Shown in pieces: positions 17,178 through 26,240 of a DNA stretch of 33,645 nucleotides. The position numbers and the translations under genes are program-made. Source of the stretch: Prevotella sp. UBA7764 (GTDB lineage: Bacteria > Bacteroidota > Bacteroidia > Bacteroidales > Bacteroidaceae); NCBI GenBank assembly GCA_002481295.1, contig DLDU01000068.1, positions 99,911 through 133,555 on the forward strand. The letters run 5' to 3'. The notes beneath the pieces were generated by a model, which worked only from the letters and a program-made list of their open reading frames with translations, was not told the origin of the DNA and searched no databases. Position 1 is the first letter of the stretch; each line of letters begins with the position of its first letter.

Positions 17178-18128
17178 CTATTCCGGATGGATAGGAGGAA
17201 AACCGAACGTGGCGACGAGCGGCAGATGATCGCTGAAACCATTGAGATAGCGCGGACCAAGATAGTTGCGGCGGGGTTTCACACCACCGTATTTCTCGTC
17301 GGGCACCAGCAGGAAGGGCGCGTCGTGGATGTGGCAGTCGACGAGTTGCCGAGCCGAAGTCGCGTCGCAGAGGATATGGTCGAGGCTGCCCCACAGCCCA
17401 TGATAGCGATAGGTCCCTTTCGCCCCGTGACTGCCCTGCGCTTTTTCCGACACTTCCACGAGACCATGACGGACGAGCAGTTGAAGCGTGGGATCAGAAG
17501 AATAGTCGTTGAAGTCGCCAGCAATGATGATGCGGGCTTGGGGTGACAAGGCTCTGACGGAATCCACAGACTGCAAAAGACTGTTGATGACTTTCAGCCG
17601 ATAGGGCCGGGAAGCCTGCTCTCCGCCACGTCGGCTGGGCGCATGTATGGCGAAGACATGTAGCGTGTCGCCAGTCATCACCTGCCCACAAGCATAGAGA
17701 ATGTCGCGCGTAGGGCGGAAGCCTTTCTGTGGCATGATGCGAATGGCGTGATAGCCGATCAGGGCAAACGAGAAAGGAGAGTAGAGTAGGGCGACGTCGA
17801 TGCCGCGTTCGTCTGGGCTGTCGGTCATCACATATTCATAGCCCGCATTGCGAAGTAGTGAGCGCTTGGTGAGATCACGCATCACACTGTCGTTCTCCAC
17901 CTCAGTGAGCACCACCATGTCGGGAATCACCTTCGTGGAGTCCAACTCACCACACGAGAGAATGTCCTGCCCGATACGGTTGAGCTTATGCCAATAGCGT
18001 GATGGCGTCCAGTGCATCGCGGAGGTAGGCAGAAACTCCTCGTCGTGCTTAAGGCTGTCGTGCTGCGTGTCGAAAAGATTTTCGCAGTTCAGCTCTACAA
18101 AGGTGAACAGACAGATGAGCAGATACAT
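17178..18128 (-). CDS. Endonuclease/exonuclease/phosphatase-fold hydrolase
   Basis: 316 aa with the motifs of the EEP superfamily: first strand VELNCENLFD (about 11-20, with catalytic Asn and Glu), VVLTEVEND (metal Glu), FAIHAPSRRGG (catalytic His region), IIAGDFNDYSSDP (Asp/Asn pair), GSLDHILC and the final FSDHLPLVATF (Asp-His pair). All catalytic elements are present, so it should be active on a nucleic acid, phosphoester or lipid substrate; the family alone does not say which. The N-terminus is only ten hydrophobic residues before the first strand, short for a signal peptide. The gene sits between secreted peptidase C (upstream) and the membrane phosphoesterase (downstream). Confidence 0.88.
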   Translation of the reverse strand: MYLLICLFTFVELNCENLFDTQHDSLKHDEEFLPTSAMHWTPSRYWHKLNRIGQDILSCGELDSTKVIPDMVVLTEVENDSVMRDLTKRSLLRNAGYEYVMTDSPDERGIDVALLYSPFSFALIGYHAIRIMPQKGFRPTRDILYACGQVMTGDTLHVFAIHAPSRRGGEQASRPYRLKVINSLLQSVDSVRALSPQARIIIAGDFNDYSSDPTLQLLVRHGLVEVSEKAQGSHGAKGTYRYHGLWGSLDHILCDATSARQLVDCHIHDAPFLLVPDEKYGGVKPRRNYLGPRYLNGFSDHLPLVATFGFPPIHPE

Positions 18129-18130
18129 TG

Positions 18131-18230
18131 GCTAATGTTGAATGTTGAGTGTTGAGTGATGACTTACTCCAATGTTGAGTGTTGAGTGATTCCAATGTTG
18201 AATGATGAATGTTGAGTGTTGACTTACTCT
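18131..18230. repeat. Low-complexity GTTGA repeat cluster
   Basis: The spacer between two minus-strand genes is built from AATGTTGA, GTGTTGAGTG and GACTTACTC units repeated with variation; GTTGAGTGTTGA recurs and GACTTACTC occurs at both ends. Similar GTTGA-rich repeats occur at about 30391-30554 and 32396-32438, with a trace at about 17142-17158. Confidence 0.75.
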
Positions 18231-18278
18231 ATACCCAACTTCCCCAACCTCCAATGTTCAAGCCCTAAGCCCTCTTTG

Positions 18279-18313
18279 ATGGGAGAGGAAATGGTTGAGC
18301 ATTTCCCTCCCAT
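18279..18313 (-). terminator. Hairpin after the peptidase C gene
   Basis: A 15-nt arm (18279-18293) pairs with 18300-18313 around a GTTGAG loop, with one unpaired base. Flanking CCCTAAGCCCTC and GAGGGCTGTAGGG add weaker outer pairing. It lies 45 bp past the stop of the peptidase. No good T-run follows on the minus strand, so its role as a terminator is a guess. Confidence 0.45.
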
Positions 18314-18357
18314 GGTAGGGTTAGGGAGGGCTGTAGGGTTAGTGAGAGTCTTCTTTT

Positions 18358-19764
18358 CTATTCGTCTTCGAGGAACAGCGGGTCTTCCGGTGTGACCATC
18401 GTCGGCTTCTGCTCGAACTGCTTCAAGAGCGTCTCTGGCACATAGCGCTTGTTGACCACGAGGCGGAACATATAGTTTTGGAACCAGTTGTCGGTCATGA
18501 TCAGATAACCGTTCTGCCCGTAGGTCGGTCCCCAACTGTTCTCTACCTTCCATTTCAGCGGCTTGCCCTCAGCGTTGAGGTCAACGGCGGTGAGAGTCAT
18601 GGCATGGGTCGAACCACTGTCGAAGGTCTCGATGCGCTGAGCCTTGTTCATGCCGAAGGTAGTACCCAACAACGAGCCGTAGTCGAAGTTGTCGGTGTCG
18701 AGATAGCCACGTTTGCGGTCGAGCTGTTTGCCCACGTCGTAGCTGGAGTACATCTTATGCCCGTCTTTGAGCGAGGCGATGGCGAGGCTTTCAATCTCGT
18801 CCATCGGCAGGTTGAGGTATTTCCAGTTGTGTCCGTCGTAGGTGTGGCGGTCATATTCCACTTCGTACGTCTTATGGTAAGGCCGTCGTGGGTCGTTCAT
18901 TACCATGATGAACGTGCCGTTGAGCGGTTCGCCCACCGTAGCCTGATAGAACGACTTCGGTGTATAGGTTTTTGCGGGACCCACAGCCTTGCCGTTTTTG
19001 TCGCGGGAGGTATAGGTAAACTCCTTGACCGGTTCGCCCAGTGTCAGCGTGAGGATGTGATAGATTGTGCCGAGCATCTCGGTTTTGCGCTTCTTGATGT
19101 CGGCTGCTTTCTTACCGTCGGCGACCATCCGGCGCAGTTCCAGCCCGAACTCGCGCAGCTTCGACGACACCATCTTCTGCATCTGTGAGGTGTTGTCGCT
19201 GGAGAAAGTCTCCGGCATGACGCTCATCGGCACCAGTCCGTATTTCTCGCTCAGGTCAGCCACACCGCAAAACGTGCCGCCGTCGCCGATGGGGTTACGG
19301 AAGAAGAACTGCACGCGCGTGTCGTCCATTGGCTTGCGGGCACAGTCGATGACACCTTGCAGCATAAGGTTGGCCTTTTCCAACTGATCGTAGAAGAAGA
19401 GGTAAGAGTGAGAGAACTCCACACGCACAGAGTCGCCGTGAGCTTTGGCAAAGTTGGCGCGCAGCACGTTCAGGCCCGAGAACATCCAGCAGCGGCCCGA
19501 GCTCTTCTGGTCCTCGATATTCTGTTTGGGCGTCTCCACGCTGAAATAGGTGTCGACTTCACCTAAGTTTTTGTAGTTCTTTGCCAAGTCGTCGATCTTG
19601 TTTGAAGCGATAGCGTTGGCCAAAGCCTTGTAGGCAGGGTTCTTGCTTTGAGACTGCTCGATCTGTTGCAGCATCGTAGCAGAGATGCCGCCGTCGCGTG
19701 TCTGTGCCAACATGGTGCTGGAGGTAGCCACGAGGAACAGGGCCAGGATGGTTCTTTTCTTCAT
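18358..19764 (-). CDS. pepC: Secreted C1B cysteine peptidase (aminopeptidase C/bleomycin hydrolase family)
   Basis: 468 aa. The catalytic cysteine is in QKSSGRCWMFSGLN (C92 from the chosen start), the histidine in SGSTHAMTLTAVD and the asparagine in KVENSWGPTYGQNGY, the full triad of papain-like C1B peptidases. These proteins usually cut amino-terminal residues as self-compartmentalising oligomers. Here the N-terminus MKKRTILALFLVATSSTMLA is a signal peptide, so it acts outside the cytoplasm. An in-frame ATG at 19791 adds nine residues, but it lies 2 nt from the -7 box, at or before the expected transcription start, so the ATG at 19764 is chosen. The symbol pepC is by family; a Bacteroidales-specific name may differ. 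Confidence 0.92.
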   Translation of the reverse strand: MKKRTILALFLVATSSTMLAQTRDGGISATMLQQIEQSQSKNPAYKALANAIASNKIDDLAKNYKNLGEVDTYFSVETPKQNIEDQKSSGRCWMFSGLNVLRANFAKAHGDSVRVEFSHSYLFFYDQLEKANLMLQGVIDCARKPMDDTRVQFFFRNPIGDGGTFCGVADLSEKYGLVPMSVMPETFSSDNTSQMQKMVSSKLREFGLELRRMVADGKKAADIKKRKTEMLGTIYHILTLTLGEPVKEFTYTSRDKNGKAVGPAKTYTPKSFYQATVGEPLNGTFIMVMNDPRRPYHKTYEVEYDRHTYDGHNWKYLNLPMDEIESLAIASLKDGHKMYSSYDVGKQLDRKRGYLDTDNFDYGSLLGTTFGMNKAQRIETFDSGSTHAMTLTAVDLNAEGKPLKWKVENSWGPTYGQNGYLIMTDNWFQNYMFRLVVNKRYVPETLLKQFEQKPTMVTPEDPLFLEDE

Positions 19765-19792
19765 ATTTGTGAGATTATGGTTAATGTTCATG

Positions 19793-19823
19793 CAAAGTTA
19801 TTGTTCCTTGCAAAGGTAGCAAA
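19793..19823 (-). promoter_or_regulatory. Promoter of the peptidase C gene
   Basis: On the minus strand TTTG (19823-19820), a 19-nt gap, then TAACTTTG (19800-19793) followed by C: an exact match to the Bacteroidetes -33/-7 consensus. The -7 box ends 28 nt before the ATG at 19764. A second TACCTTTG box (19818-19811) lies inside the gap region. Confidence 0.75.
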
Positions 19824-19861
19824 AATTATGGTCTTTTCACTATATTATCAATTAAATATTG

Positions 19862-19869
19862 TACCTTTG
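19862..19869 (+). promoter_or_regulatory. Candidate -7 box of dxs
   Basis: TACCTTTG followed by C lies 24 bp upstream of the dxs ATG, in an AT-rich spacer shared with the divergent peptidase promoter. No matching -33 element was found at 19-21 nt. Confidence 0.55.
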
Positions 19870-19893
19870 CAAGGCTATAGCAAACGAATGTGA

Positions 19894-21804
19894 ATGGATA
19901 AGAACAAATACGGACTTCTTAGTCAGATCAAATATCCTTCCGACTTGAGGAAACTCAGCGTCGACCAATTGCCAGAGGTGTGCCGCGAGCTCAGGCAGGA
20001 TATTATCGACGAAGTGTCGGTCAATCCCGGACATTTCGCTTCCAGTCTTGGCGTGGTGGAGATCACAGTGGCATTGCACTATGTCTTCGACACGCCCGAT
20101 GACCGTATCGTATGGGACGTGGGCCATCAGGCTTACGGCCATAAGATTCTGACGGGCAGAAGGGACACTTTCTGCACCAACCGCAAGATGGGTGGTGTGC
20201 GTCCTTTCCCCTCTCCGGAAGAGAGCCCATACGACACCTTCACCTGTGGTCATGCGTCGAACAGCATCTCTGCGGCGCTGGGCATGGCGGTGGCTGCGCG
20301 CAAGACCGGACATCCCGAGCGGCATGTCGTCGCTGTCATCGGTGACGGTGCCATGAGTGGCGGACTGGCTTTTGAAGGACTCAACAACGTCAGCTCTACG
20401 CCCAATGACCTGCTGATTGTTCTCAACGACAACGATATGAGCATCGACCATGCTGTTGGCGGCATGGAGAAATACCTGCTCAACCTCGACACCAACGAAA
20501 CCTACAACCGGCTGCGCTTCAAGGCTTCGCAATGGTTGCATTCCAAGGGCTATCTCAACGATGACCGGCGGAAGGGAATCATCCGACTCAACAATGCCTT
20601 GAAGAGTGCCATCAGCCATCAGCAGAATATCTTTGAGGGCATGAACATCCGCTACTTCGGACCCTTCGACGGGCACGACGTGAAGGAAGTGGTAAGGATC
20701 ATGCGTCAGCTCAAGGATATGCGAGGTCCCAAACTGCTTCATCTTCACACGGTAAAAGGCAAAGGCTACAAGCCTGCCGAGAAAGCCGCCACCATCTGGC
20801 ACGCTCCTGGCCGCTTCGATGCCGAAACGGGCGAGCGCATTGTGCCCGACACAAGCAACGAGCCTCCAAAGTTCCAAGAAGTATTTGGCAATACGCTGTT
20901 GGAACTGGCAAGGCGCAACCCCAAGATTGTCGGCGTGACTCCTGCCATGCCTACGGGTTGTTCGATGAACATCATGATGAAGGAGATGCCCGACCGCGTC
21001 TTTGACGTGGGTATCGCTGAGGGCCATGCCGTGACATTTTCCGGTGGTATGGCCAAGGACGGCTTGCTGCCTTTCTGCAATATCTACAGTGCTTTTGCCC
21101 AGCGCGCCTACGACAATATCATCCACGATCTGGCGATTCTCAACCTGCCGGTAGTGCTCTGTCTCGACCGTGCCGGCCTTGTCGGCGAGGATGGTCCGAC
21201 GCATCATGGCGCTTTCGACATGGCGGCTTTGCGTCCTATACCCAACCTTACCATTGCCTCGCCGATGGACGAGCACGAGTTGCGCAAACTGATGTATACC
21301 GCCCAACAGCCAGGGATGGGGACCTTCGTGATCCGTTATCCTCGCGGTCGGGGGCATCTTGTCGACTGGCAATGTCCGCTTGACAACATTGCAGTCGGCA
21401 CCGGACGGGTCATCCATGAGGGCACCGATGTGGCAGTGATCACCATCGGCCCCATCGGCTACGACGTGGAGAGTGCCATCCAACAGATCGAGAGCGAAGA
21501 TCCAAGCCGCAAAAACCATGTGGCTCACTACGATCTTCGCTTCCTCAAACCACTCGACGACCATCTGCTCGACGAGGTCGGCTCGAGGTTCAAGCACGTG
21601 ATCACCGTCGAGGACGGCGTACGCAACGGCGGCATGGGATCGGCAGTGCTTGAGTGGATGAGCGACCATGGCTACCATCCCGAAGTCGTCAGACTGGGAC
21701 TGCCCGACTGCTTTGTGGAGCATGGCACAGTGGCACAGCTGCGGGAAAAGTGGGGACTGGATGTCCCAAGTATTAAGAAGACGATAGAAGAAAGTTTGAA
21801 ATAG
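19894..21804 (+). CDS. dxs: 1-Deoxy-D-xylulose-5-phosphate synthase
   Basis: 636 aa, full family length. It condenses pyruvate and glyceraldehyde 3-phosphate with thiamine diphosphate, the first step of the MEP isoprenoid pathway, which also feeds thiamine and pyridoxal synthesis in many bacteria. Visible: [17 protein letters not shown] (catalytic His region), [16 protein letters not shown], the thiamine-diphosphate motif GDGAMSGG with downstream [17 protein letters not shown], the transketolase-like pyrimidine domain with [12 protein letters not shown] and [15 protein letters not shown], and a C-terminal domain with [19 protein letters not shown]. trkA begins 4 bp after the stop, so the two are co-transcribed although their functions are unrelated. 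Confidence 0.97.
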   Translation: MDKNKYGLLSQIKYPSDLRKLSVDQLPEVCRELRQDIIDEVSVNPGHFASSLGVVEITVALHYVFDTPDDRIVWDVGHQAYGHKILTGRRDTFCTNRKMGGVRPFPSPEESPYDTFTCGHASNSISAALGMAVAARKTGHPERHVVAVIGDGAMSGGLAFEGLNNVSSTPNDLLIVLNDNDMSIDHAVGGMEKYLLNLDTNETYNRLRFKASQWLHSKGYLNDDRRKGIIRLNNALKSAISHQQNIFEGMNIRYFGPFDGHDVKEVVRIMRQLKDMRGPKLLHLHTVKGKGYKPAEKAATIWHAPGRFDAETGERIVPDTSNEPPKFQEVFGNTLLELARRNPKIVGVTPAMPTGCSMNIMMKEMPDRVFDVGIAEGHAVTFSGGMAKDGLLPFCNIYSAFAQRAYDNIIHDLAILNLPVVLCLDRAGLVGEDGPTHHGAFDMAALRPIPNLTIASPMDEHELRKLMYTAQQPGMGTFVIRYPRGRGHLVDWQCPLDNIAVGTGRVIHEGTDVAVITIGPIGYDVESAIQQIESEDPSRKNHVAHYDLRFLKPLDDHLLDEVGSRFKHVITVEDGVRNGGMGSAVLEWMSDHGYHPEVVRLGLPDCFVEHGTVAQLREKWGLDVPSIKKTIEESLK

Positions 21805-21808
21805 ACTT

Positions 21809-23149
21809 ATGAAGATCATCATTTCCGGCGCATACGCCATTGGTACCTATTTGGCACGGCTGCTCTCCCGCAATCAGGAAGAGATCACAGTGATCGATGA
21901 CGACGAGGAACGGCTGGCCCGCATAGGCAGTGACTATGACCTGCTGACGCTTCACGGTTCCCCTTCCAGCGTGAAGACGCTCAAGGAGGCCAATGCCGGT
22001 GACGCGGACCTGTTTATTGCCGTGACGCCCGATGACAACGAGAATATCAACAGCTGTATACTCGCCCATGCCCTTCACGCCCGCAAGACGGTGGCAAAGA
22101 TCGACGACAGCGAGTATATGGAACCCGACATCCAGCAGTTCTACAAGGAGTTGGGTGTGGACGAGCTTATCTATCCTGAGATGCTCGCGGCACGCGACAT
22201 CATCAACGGATTGCGCATGTCGTGGGTCCGCCAGCGGTGGGATGTGCACAACGGAGCACTCGTGATGCTTGGCATCAAGTTGCGGGAGGCGTGCGAGATC
22301 CTCAACCGTCCGCTGAAAGACCTTTGCGGTCCCGATGATCCTTACCATGTGGTGGCCATCAAGCGCAAGGGCGAGACGATCATCCCCGGCGGCAACGACG
22401 AACTGAAATGTTACGACCTGGCTTATTTCATGACTACGAAGCAATATATCCCCTACATCCGCAAGATCGTCGGCAAGGAACACTATGTCGACGTGAAAAA
22501 CGTGATGATCATGGGCGGTGGCGCCACTGCCGTGCGTGCCGTGCTGACGATGCCGGAATATATGAACACGAAGGTATTTGAAGTGAACCCTGACCGTTGC
22601 GCCGAACTCAACCAGTTGTTCAATGATCAGGCACTGGTCATCAATGCCGATCCGCGCGATATGGGCGTGCTGACCGATGAGGGCATCTACAACACCCAGG
22701 CTTTCGTGTCGCTCACCGGCAACGCCGAGACGAATATCCTGGCCTGTCTGGCAGCCAAGCGCATGGGCGTGCGCAAGACGGTGGCCATGGTCGAGAGCAT
22801 GGGCTACGCCAGTATGGCCGAGAGCCTCGACATCGGTACGATCATCAACAAGAAGGCTATTGCCGCCAGCCGCATCTATCAGCTCATGCTCGATGCCGAC
22901 GTGATGAACGTCACCTTCCTGATGTCGGCCAATGCCGACGTGGCGGAGTTTATCCCCAAACCCGATTCCAAGGTGACGCGGAAGCCGGTCAAGGATCTCG
23001 GATTGCCGCAGGGCATGACCATTGGTGGCTTGGTCAGAGACGGAGAAGGTATGCTGGTGTCGGGTAATACACAGATCCAGGCCGGCGACGACGTGGTGGT
23101 GTTCTGCCACAACGTCAACATGAAGAAGATCGAGAAGTTCTTTAACTGA
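21809..23149 (+). CDS. trkA: Trk potassium uptake regulatory subunit TrkA
   Basis: 446 aa with two tandem RCK (NAD-binding plus TrkA-C) units, the normal TrkA layout. It is the cytoplasmic ring that gates the TrkH channel in response to nucleotides. The first Rossmann motif is IIISGAYAIGTYLARLL (Gly7, Gly12; Tyr replaces the usual middle Gly), with acidic residue DDD after strand 2. The second is VMIMGGGATAVRAVL, and TrkA-C domains end each half (DLGLPQGMTIGGLVRDGEG near the C-terminus). It lies 4 bp after dxs and 57 bp before trkH. Confidence 0.96.
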   Translation: MKIIISGAYAIGTYLARLLSRNQEEITVIDDDEERLARIGSDYDLLTLHGSPSSVKTLKEANAGDADLFIAVTPDDNENINSCILAHALHARKTVAKIDDSEYMEPDIQQFYKELGVDELIYPEMLAARDIINGLRMSWVRQRWDVHNGALVMLGIKLREACEILNRPLKDLCGPDDPYHVVAIKRKGETIIPGGNDELKCYDLAYFMTTKQYIPYIRKIVGKEHYVDVKNVMIMGGGATAVRAVLTMPEYMNTKVFEVNPDRCAELNQLFNDQALVINADPRDMGVLTDEGIYNTQAFVSLTGNAETNILACLAAKRMGVRKTVAMVESMGYASMAESLDIGTIINKKAIAASRIYQLMLDADVMNVTFLMSANADVAEFIPKPDSKVTRKPVKDLGLPQGMTIGGLVRDGEGMLVSGNTQIQAGDDVVVFCHNVNMKKIEKFFN

Positions 23150-23206
23150 TGGACTTCATCTTTTGCATGTCTTTAGATAAGCTATAAGAAATAGGAGACT
23201 GTAGGT

Positions 23207-24664
23207 GTGATCAACTTTAAAATCATTTATAAGATACTGGGCTCATTGCTTTTCCTGGAAGCGATCATGATGCTCATGTGTCTAGGTATCGCTCTATACT
23301 TTGGTGAGGAAGACACCTTTGCCTTCCTCGTCTCTGTTGTCGTCACCGTGCTGTGTGGCATTCTCCTCGGATATAAGGGGCGCAATGCCAAGAACATCAT
23401 GTCACGCCGCGACTCTTATCTGGTCGTTACGCTCACGTGGACCATGTTCTCGCTCTTTGGTACGATACCTTTCATGGTGGGCGGCTACCTCCATAGTTTC
23501 ACGGACGCTTTCTTCGAGACGATGTCGGGATTCACCACGACGGGAGCCACAATCATCGACGATGTGGAGATTTTGCCCCACGGCATCCTGTTCTGGCGAA
23601 CGCTGACCCACTGGATAGGCGGCTTGGGAATCGTGTTCTTCACCATTGCCGTACTGCCGCAGGTGGTCGGGGGCAGCACGAAAGTGTTTGCCGCTGAGGC
23701 CACCGGACCGATCAAGAGCAAGCTCAGTCCGCGACTCTCGACGAGTGCCAAATGGATTTGGCTCGTCTATCTGTTCATCACCTTTGGCTGCATGGCCGGT
23801 TTCATGCTATTCGGCATGAACTGGTTCGAGGGCATCAACTACGCCATGTCGACGGCAGCCACGGGTGGCTACTCGATCTACAACGACAGCATCGAGCATT
23901 TCCATTCGCCGGGAATGGAATATACCGCAACATTCTTCTGCTTCATCTCGGGTGTCAACTTCACGCTGTTTTATTGCGCCGTGGTCAAGCAAAAGGTCAA
24001 ATCGTTGTGGCGCGACACCGAGTTCCGCCTTTACCTGACCCTCACAGCGCTTTTCACCGCCTTCATCATGATAGAGCTCATCGCGCGTAACCACTATGGT
24101 CTGGAGCATGCCTTCCGGTCTTCGCTGTTCTCCGTGGTGTCGTTTATGACGACGACGGGACTGTTCAACGACGATGCTGGCAAGTGGCCCCACGTCACGT
24201 GGGTCGTCCTGGCCTTGTGTATGCTGGTCGGCGGTTGCTCGGGCAGTACGGCAGGTGGCATGAAATGCGTGCGCATCTCCATGCTCTTCAAGGTGCTGCG
24301 CAATGAGTTGCGACAGCGTCTCCACCCCCATGCCGTGTTGCCGTTGAAGATCAGCGGCGTGAACATCACCTATCCTCAGCGCGTCTCACTGTTGGCGTTC
24401 TTCACAGCCTATCTGTTGCTCATCTTTATCTCGGCTTTTGTGATGATAGCAGCTGGCATCGACAACACCAACGCCATCACCATCGCCATGAGCTGTATCG
24501 GCAATGTGGGACCGACATTGGGCTTGGAGATTGGGCCTACGATGTCGTGGTCGATGCTTCCCGACTTTGCCAAGTGGATCTGTACCGTCATGATGCTCTT
24601 CGGCCGTCTGGAGATTTTCTCGGTGATCGTTTGCCTCACACCGTCGTTCTGGACGGAAAATTAG
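23207..24664 (+). CDS. trkH: Trk potassium uptake channel subunit TrkH
   Basis: 485 aa, a polytopic inner-membrane protein of the TrkH/KtrB superfamily. The four pore loops with selectivity-filter glycines are visible: TTTGATI, AATGGYSI, TTTGLFN and GNVGPTLG. The glycine-rich GGCSGSTAGGMKC, typical of the family before the last repeat, is also present. The start is GTG at 23207 (V/M-INFKIIYK), supported by an AGGAG ribosome-binding site at 23193-23197, one of the few clear ones in this window. The next in-frame ATG would remove the first helix. It works with TrkA, encoded just upstream. Confidence 0.95.
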   Translation: MINFKIIYKILGSLLFLEAIMMLMCLGIALYFGEEDTFAFLVSVVVTVLCGILLGYKGRNAKNIMSRRDSYLVVTLTWTMFSLFGTIPFMVGGYLHSFTDAFFETMSGFTTTGATIIDDVEILPHGILFWRTLTHWIGGLGIVFFTIAVLPQVVGGSTKVFAAEATGPIKSKLSPRLSTSAKWIWLVYLFITFGCMAGFMLFGMNWFEGINYAMSTAATGGYSIYNDSIEHFHSPGMEYTATFFCFISGVNFTLFYCAVVKQKVKSLWRDTEFRLYLTLTALFTAFIMIELIARNHYGLEHAFRSSLFSVVSFMTTTGLFNDDAGKWPHVTWVVLALCMLVGGCSGSTAGGMKCVRISMLFKVLRNELRQRLHPHAVLPLKISGVNITYPQRVSLLAFFTAYLLLIFISAFVMIAAGIDNTNAITIAMSCIGNVGPTLGLEIGPTMSWSMLPDFAKWICTVMMLFGRLEIFSVIVCLTPSFWTEN

Positions 24665-24719
24665 TAAGATAGTGTCACGTTTGGATAATTGAGGCAGTAT
24701 GATGTCGCTTGTATTTACG

Positions 24720-24727
24720 TAACTTTG
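24720..24727 (+). promoter_or_regulatory. Candidate -7 box of manA
   Basis: TAACTTTG followed by C, 47 bp upstream of the manA ATG and 55 bp past the trkH stop. No -33 TTTG at standard spacing. It suggests manA is transcribed apart from dxs-trkA-trkH. Confidence 0.5.
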
Positions 24728-24774
24728 CAGCATAAAAACGTATATACAAATAGACATTAATAAACTGATATGAT

Positions 24775-25737
24775 ATGAAGCCTTTACGTTTTAAGCCTTT
24801 GCTGAAGCAGACTCTTTGGGGTGGCAACAAGATCATCTCGTTCAAGCATCTCCACGACAATCTCGAAAACGTGGGAGAGAGCTGGGAGATCTCCGGTGTT
24901 CCCGGCAATGAGACCATCGTCAGCGAAGGAGAATATGCCGGTCAGCCGCTGAGCGCTGTCGTGGCAGATATGAAACAAAAACTGGTGGGAGCCGCCAACT
25001 ATCAGCGTTTCGGCAATGAATTTCCACTGCTCATCAAGTTCATCGATGCCGCTCGGCCACTGTCCATCCAGGTGCATCCGACCGACGAGATTGCGCATAA
25101 GCAGGGCAAGGAGCGCGGCAAGACCGAGATGTGGTATGTCATGGACTCTGATCTCGATGCCAGTATGCTCGTGGGACTGAAGAAGAAGATCACTCCCGAG
25201 GAGTATAAGGAGATGGTAGCCAACGATACGATCGTGGACGCTATCGACCACTACGACGTGAAGGAAGGCGACTGCTTCTTTCTCCCTGCCGGTCGCATCC
25301 ACAGCATCGGCAAGGGCTGCTTCCTCTGCGAGATCCAGCAGACAAGCGATGTCACCTACCGCATCTACGACTTCAAGCGTAAGGACAAGAATGGCAACTA
25401 CCGTCAGCTCCACACCCAGGAAGCTGCCGAGAGCATCAACTACACCGTGCTGCCCAACTACCGCACGGAGTATGTGCCCGAGGAGAACAAGGGCATCACG
25501 TTGGTGCAGTGCCCTTACTTCCACACGCTGCTCTACGATCTGAGCAGCCCCATGACGATTGACATCTCGGCACTGGACAGCTTCATCATCACCATCGTCA
25601 CCAAAGGTAGTGGCAAACTCACCGACAACGAGGGCAATGTCATCGATGTGCAGGCCGGCGACAGCCTGATCTTCCCCGCTACCACCAAGCAGATCAAGAC
25701 CGAGGGAAAGATGAAACTCATCGAGACCTACGTGTAG
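24775..25737 (+). CDS. manA: Mannose-6-phosphate isomerase, class I (cupin type)
   Basis: 320 aa, the short class I form found in Firmicutes and Bacteroidetes. It interconverts fructose 6-phosphate and mannose 6-phosphate, feeding GDP-mannose and mannose use. The start MKPLRFKPLLKQTLWGG is typical. Zinc ligands are visible in LSIQVHPTDE (Q99, H101), KTEMWYVMD (E118) and the later PAGRIHSIGKG (His). The protein ends in a small cupin barrel (VQAGDSLIFPATTKQIKTEG). It has its own promoter-like box and a strong terminator, so it is probably monocistronic. Confidence 0.95.
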   Translation: MKPLRFKPLLKQTLWGGNKIISFKHLHDNLENVGESWEISGVPGNETIVSEGEYAGQPLSAVVADMKQKLVGAANYQRFGNEFPLLIKFIDAARPLSIQVHPTDEIAHKQGKERGKTEMWYVMDSDLDASMLVGLKKKITPEEYKEMVANDTIVDAIDHYDVKEGDCFFLPAGRIHSIGKGCFLCEIQQTSDVTYRIYDFKRKDKNGNYRQLHTQEAAESINYTVLPNYRTEYVPEENKGITLVQCPYFHTLLYDLSSPMTIDISALDSFIITIVTKGSGKLTDNEGNVIDVQAGDSLIFPATTKQIKTEGKMKLIETYV

Positions 25738-25770
25738 GCAAAGCGTAAAAACGATTAGAATGATTATAGC

Positions 25771-25811
25771 GAAATAGCAAGTAGGAAGTGGCCTGCTTGC
25801 TATTTCTTTTT
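25771..25811 (+). terminator. Rho-independent terminator of manA
   Basis: A 15-bp stem (25771-25785 with 25792-25806, one T.G wobble) around the 6-nt loop AAGTGG, followed by TTTTT (25807-25811), 34 bp after the manA stop. Confidence 0.9.
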
Positions 25812-25927
25812 ACAAAACACCTTTCACCTCAACGTACAATCTAGAGAAAAGAAAACTGATTTACTCTCCTTAAAAACTCAAAATGTCGTCGTGTCCCCTC
25901 GAGTTCTGTTGGGTCATGGGTAGAAAA

Positions 25928-25989
25928 CAGTTGTTTGATACGGTCATTTCAGTTGTTTGACACGGTCATCTCAGTTGTTTGATCGGGTA
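25928..25989 (+). repeat. Three tandem copies of a 22-bp unit
   Basis: Copies begin at 25928, 25950 and 25972, each with CAGTTGTTTGA. The first two are full 22-mers that differ at two positions; the third diverges after 12 bp. They sit in the gene-free stretch between manA and recA. There are no spacers between copies, so it is not CRISPR. Confidence 0.85.
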
Positions 25990-26007
25990 AAAAGCCTTTT
26001 CTGACCG

Positions 26008-26185
26008 AAAATTTTCTAGAGAATTTTGCAAGAAAAGCCCTTCCTAATTTTCATGAGAAATGTATATATTTGTAACACGTTGATTATCTGATAGATATAA
26101 AAAAGTGCTATTTTTCGCGAAAATCAGAGCCAAGGAGGTCTTCGTCCAAAAGAATCGATTCTCAGAGCCCGTTTTTTGTCAGAAA
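26008..26185. other. Structured, gene-free intergenic element
   Basis: The 503-bp stretch between manA and recA (25738-26240) has no credible ORF. This right part holds a 20-nt near-perfect palindrome (26008-26027, one T.G pair), a -7-like TATATTTG at 26065-26072, two perfect 12-nt palindromes, TTTTCGCGAAAA (26112-26123) and AGAATCGATTCT (26151-26162), and a direct repeat TCAGAGCC (26124-26131 and 26162-26169). It could be a small RNA gene, a decayed repeat element or a regulatory array; the sequence does not decide. Confidence 0.5.
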
Positions 26186-26228
26186 AAACAACAAAGGGAA
26201 GAGCCGGCTCTGTCGGTTCTTCCCTTTG
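26184..26228 (-). terminator. Terminator of recA
   Basis: A 14-bp stem (26192-26205 with 26215-26228, one wobble) with a 9-nt loop. On the minus strand it is followed by TTGTTTTTT (26192-26184). It lies 12 bp after the recA stop. Read on the plus strand the stem is preceded by an A-run but has no T-run after it. Confidence 0.85.
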
Positions 26229-26240
26229 GATGAATGGTGA

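Noticed and set aside
19852..21840. 662-aa open frame on the minus strand
   Set aside because: It lies antisense to dxs. The His/Val-rich composition is what GC-rich antisense frames give, and dxs is complete.
21773..23110. 445-aa open frame on the minus strand
   Set aside because: Antisense to trkA, with shadow-frame composition and no motifs.
25928..25989. CRISPR array
   Set aside because: Only three head-to-tail copies with no spacers and no cas genes nearby.
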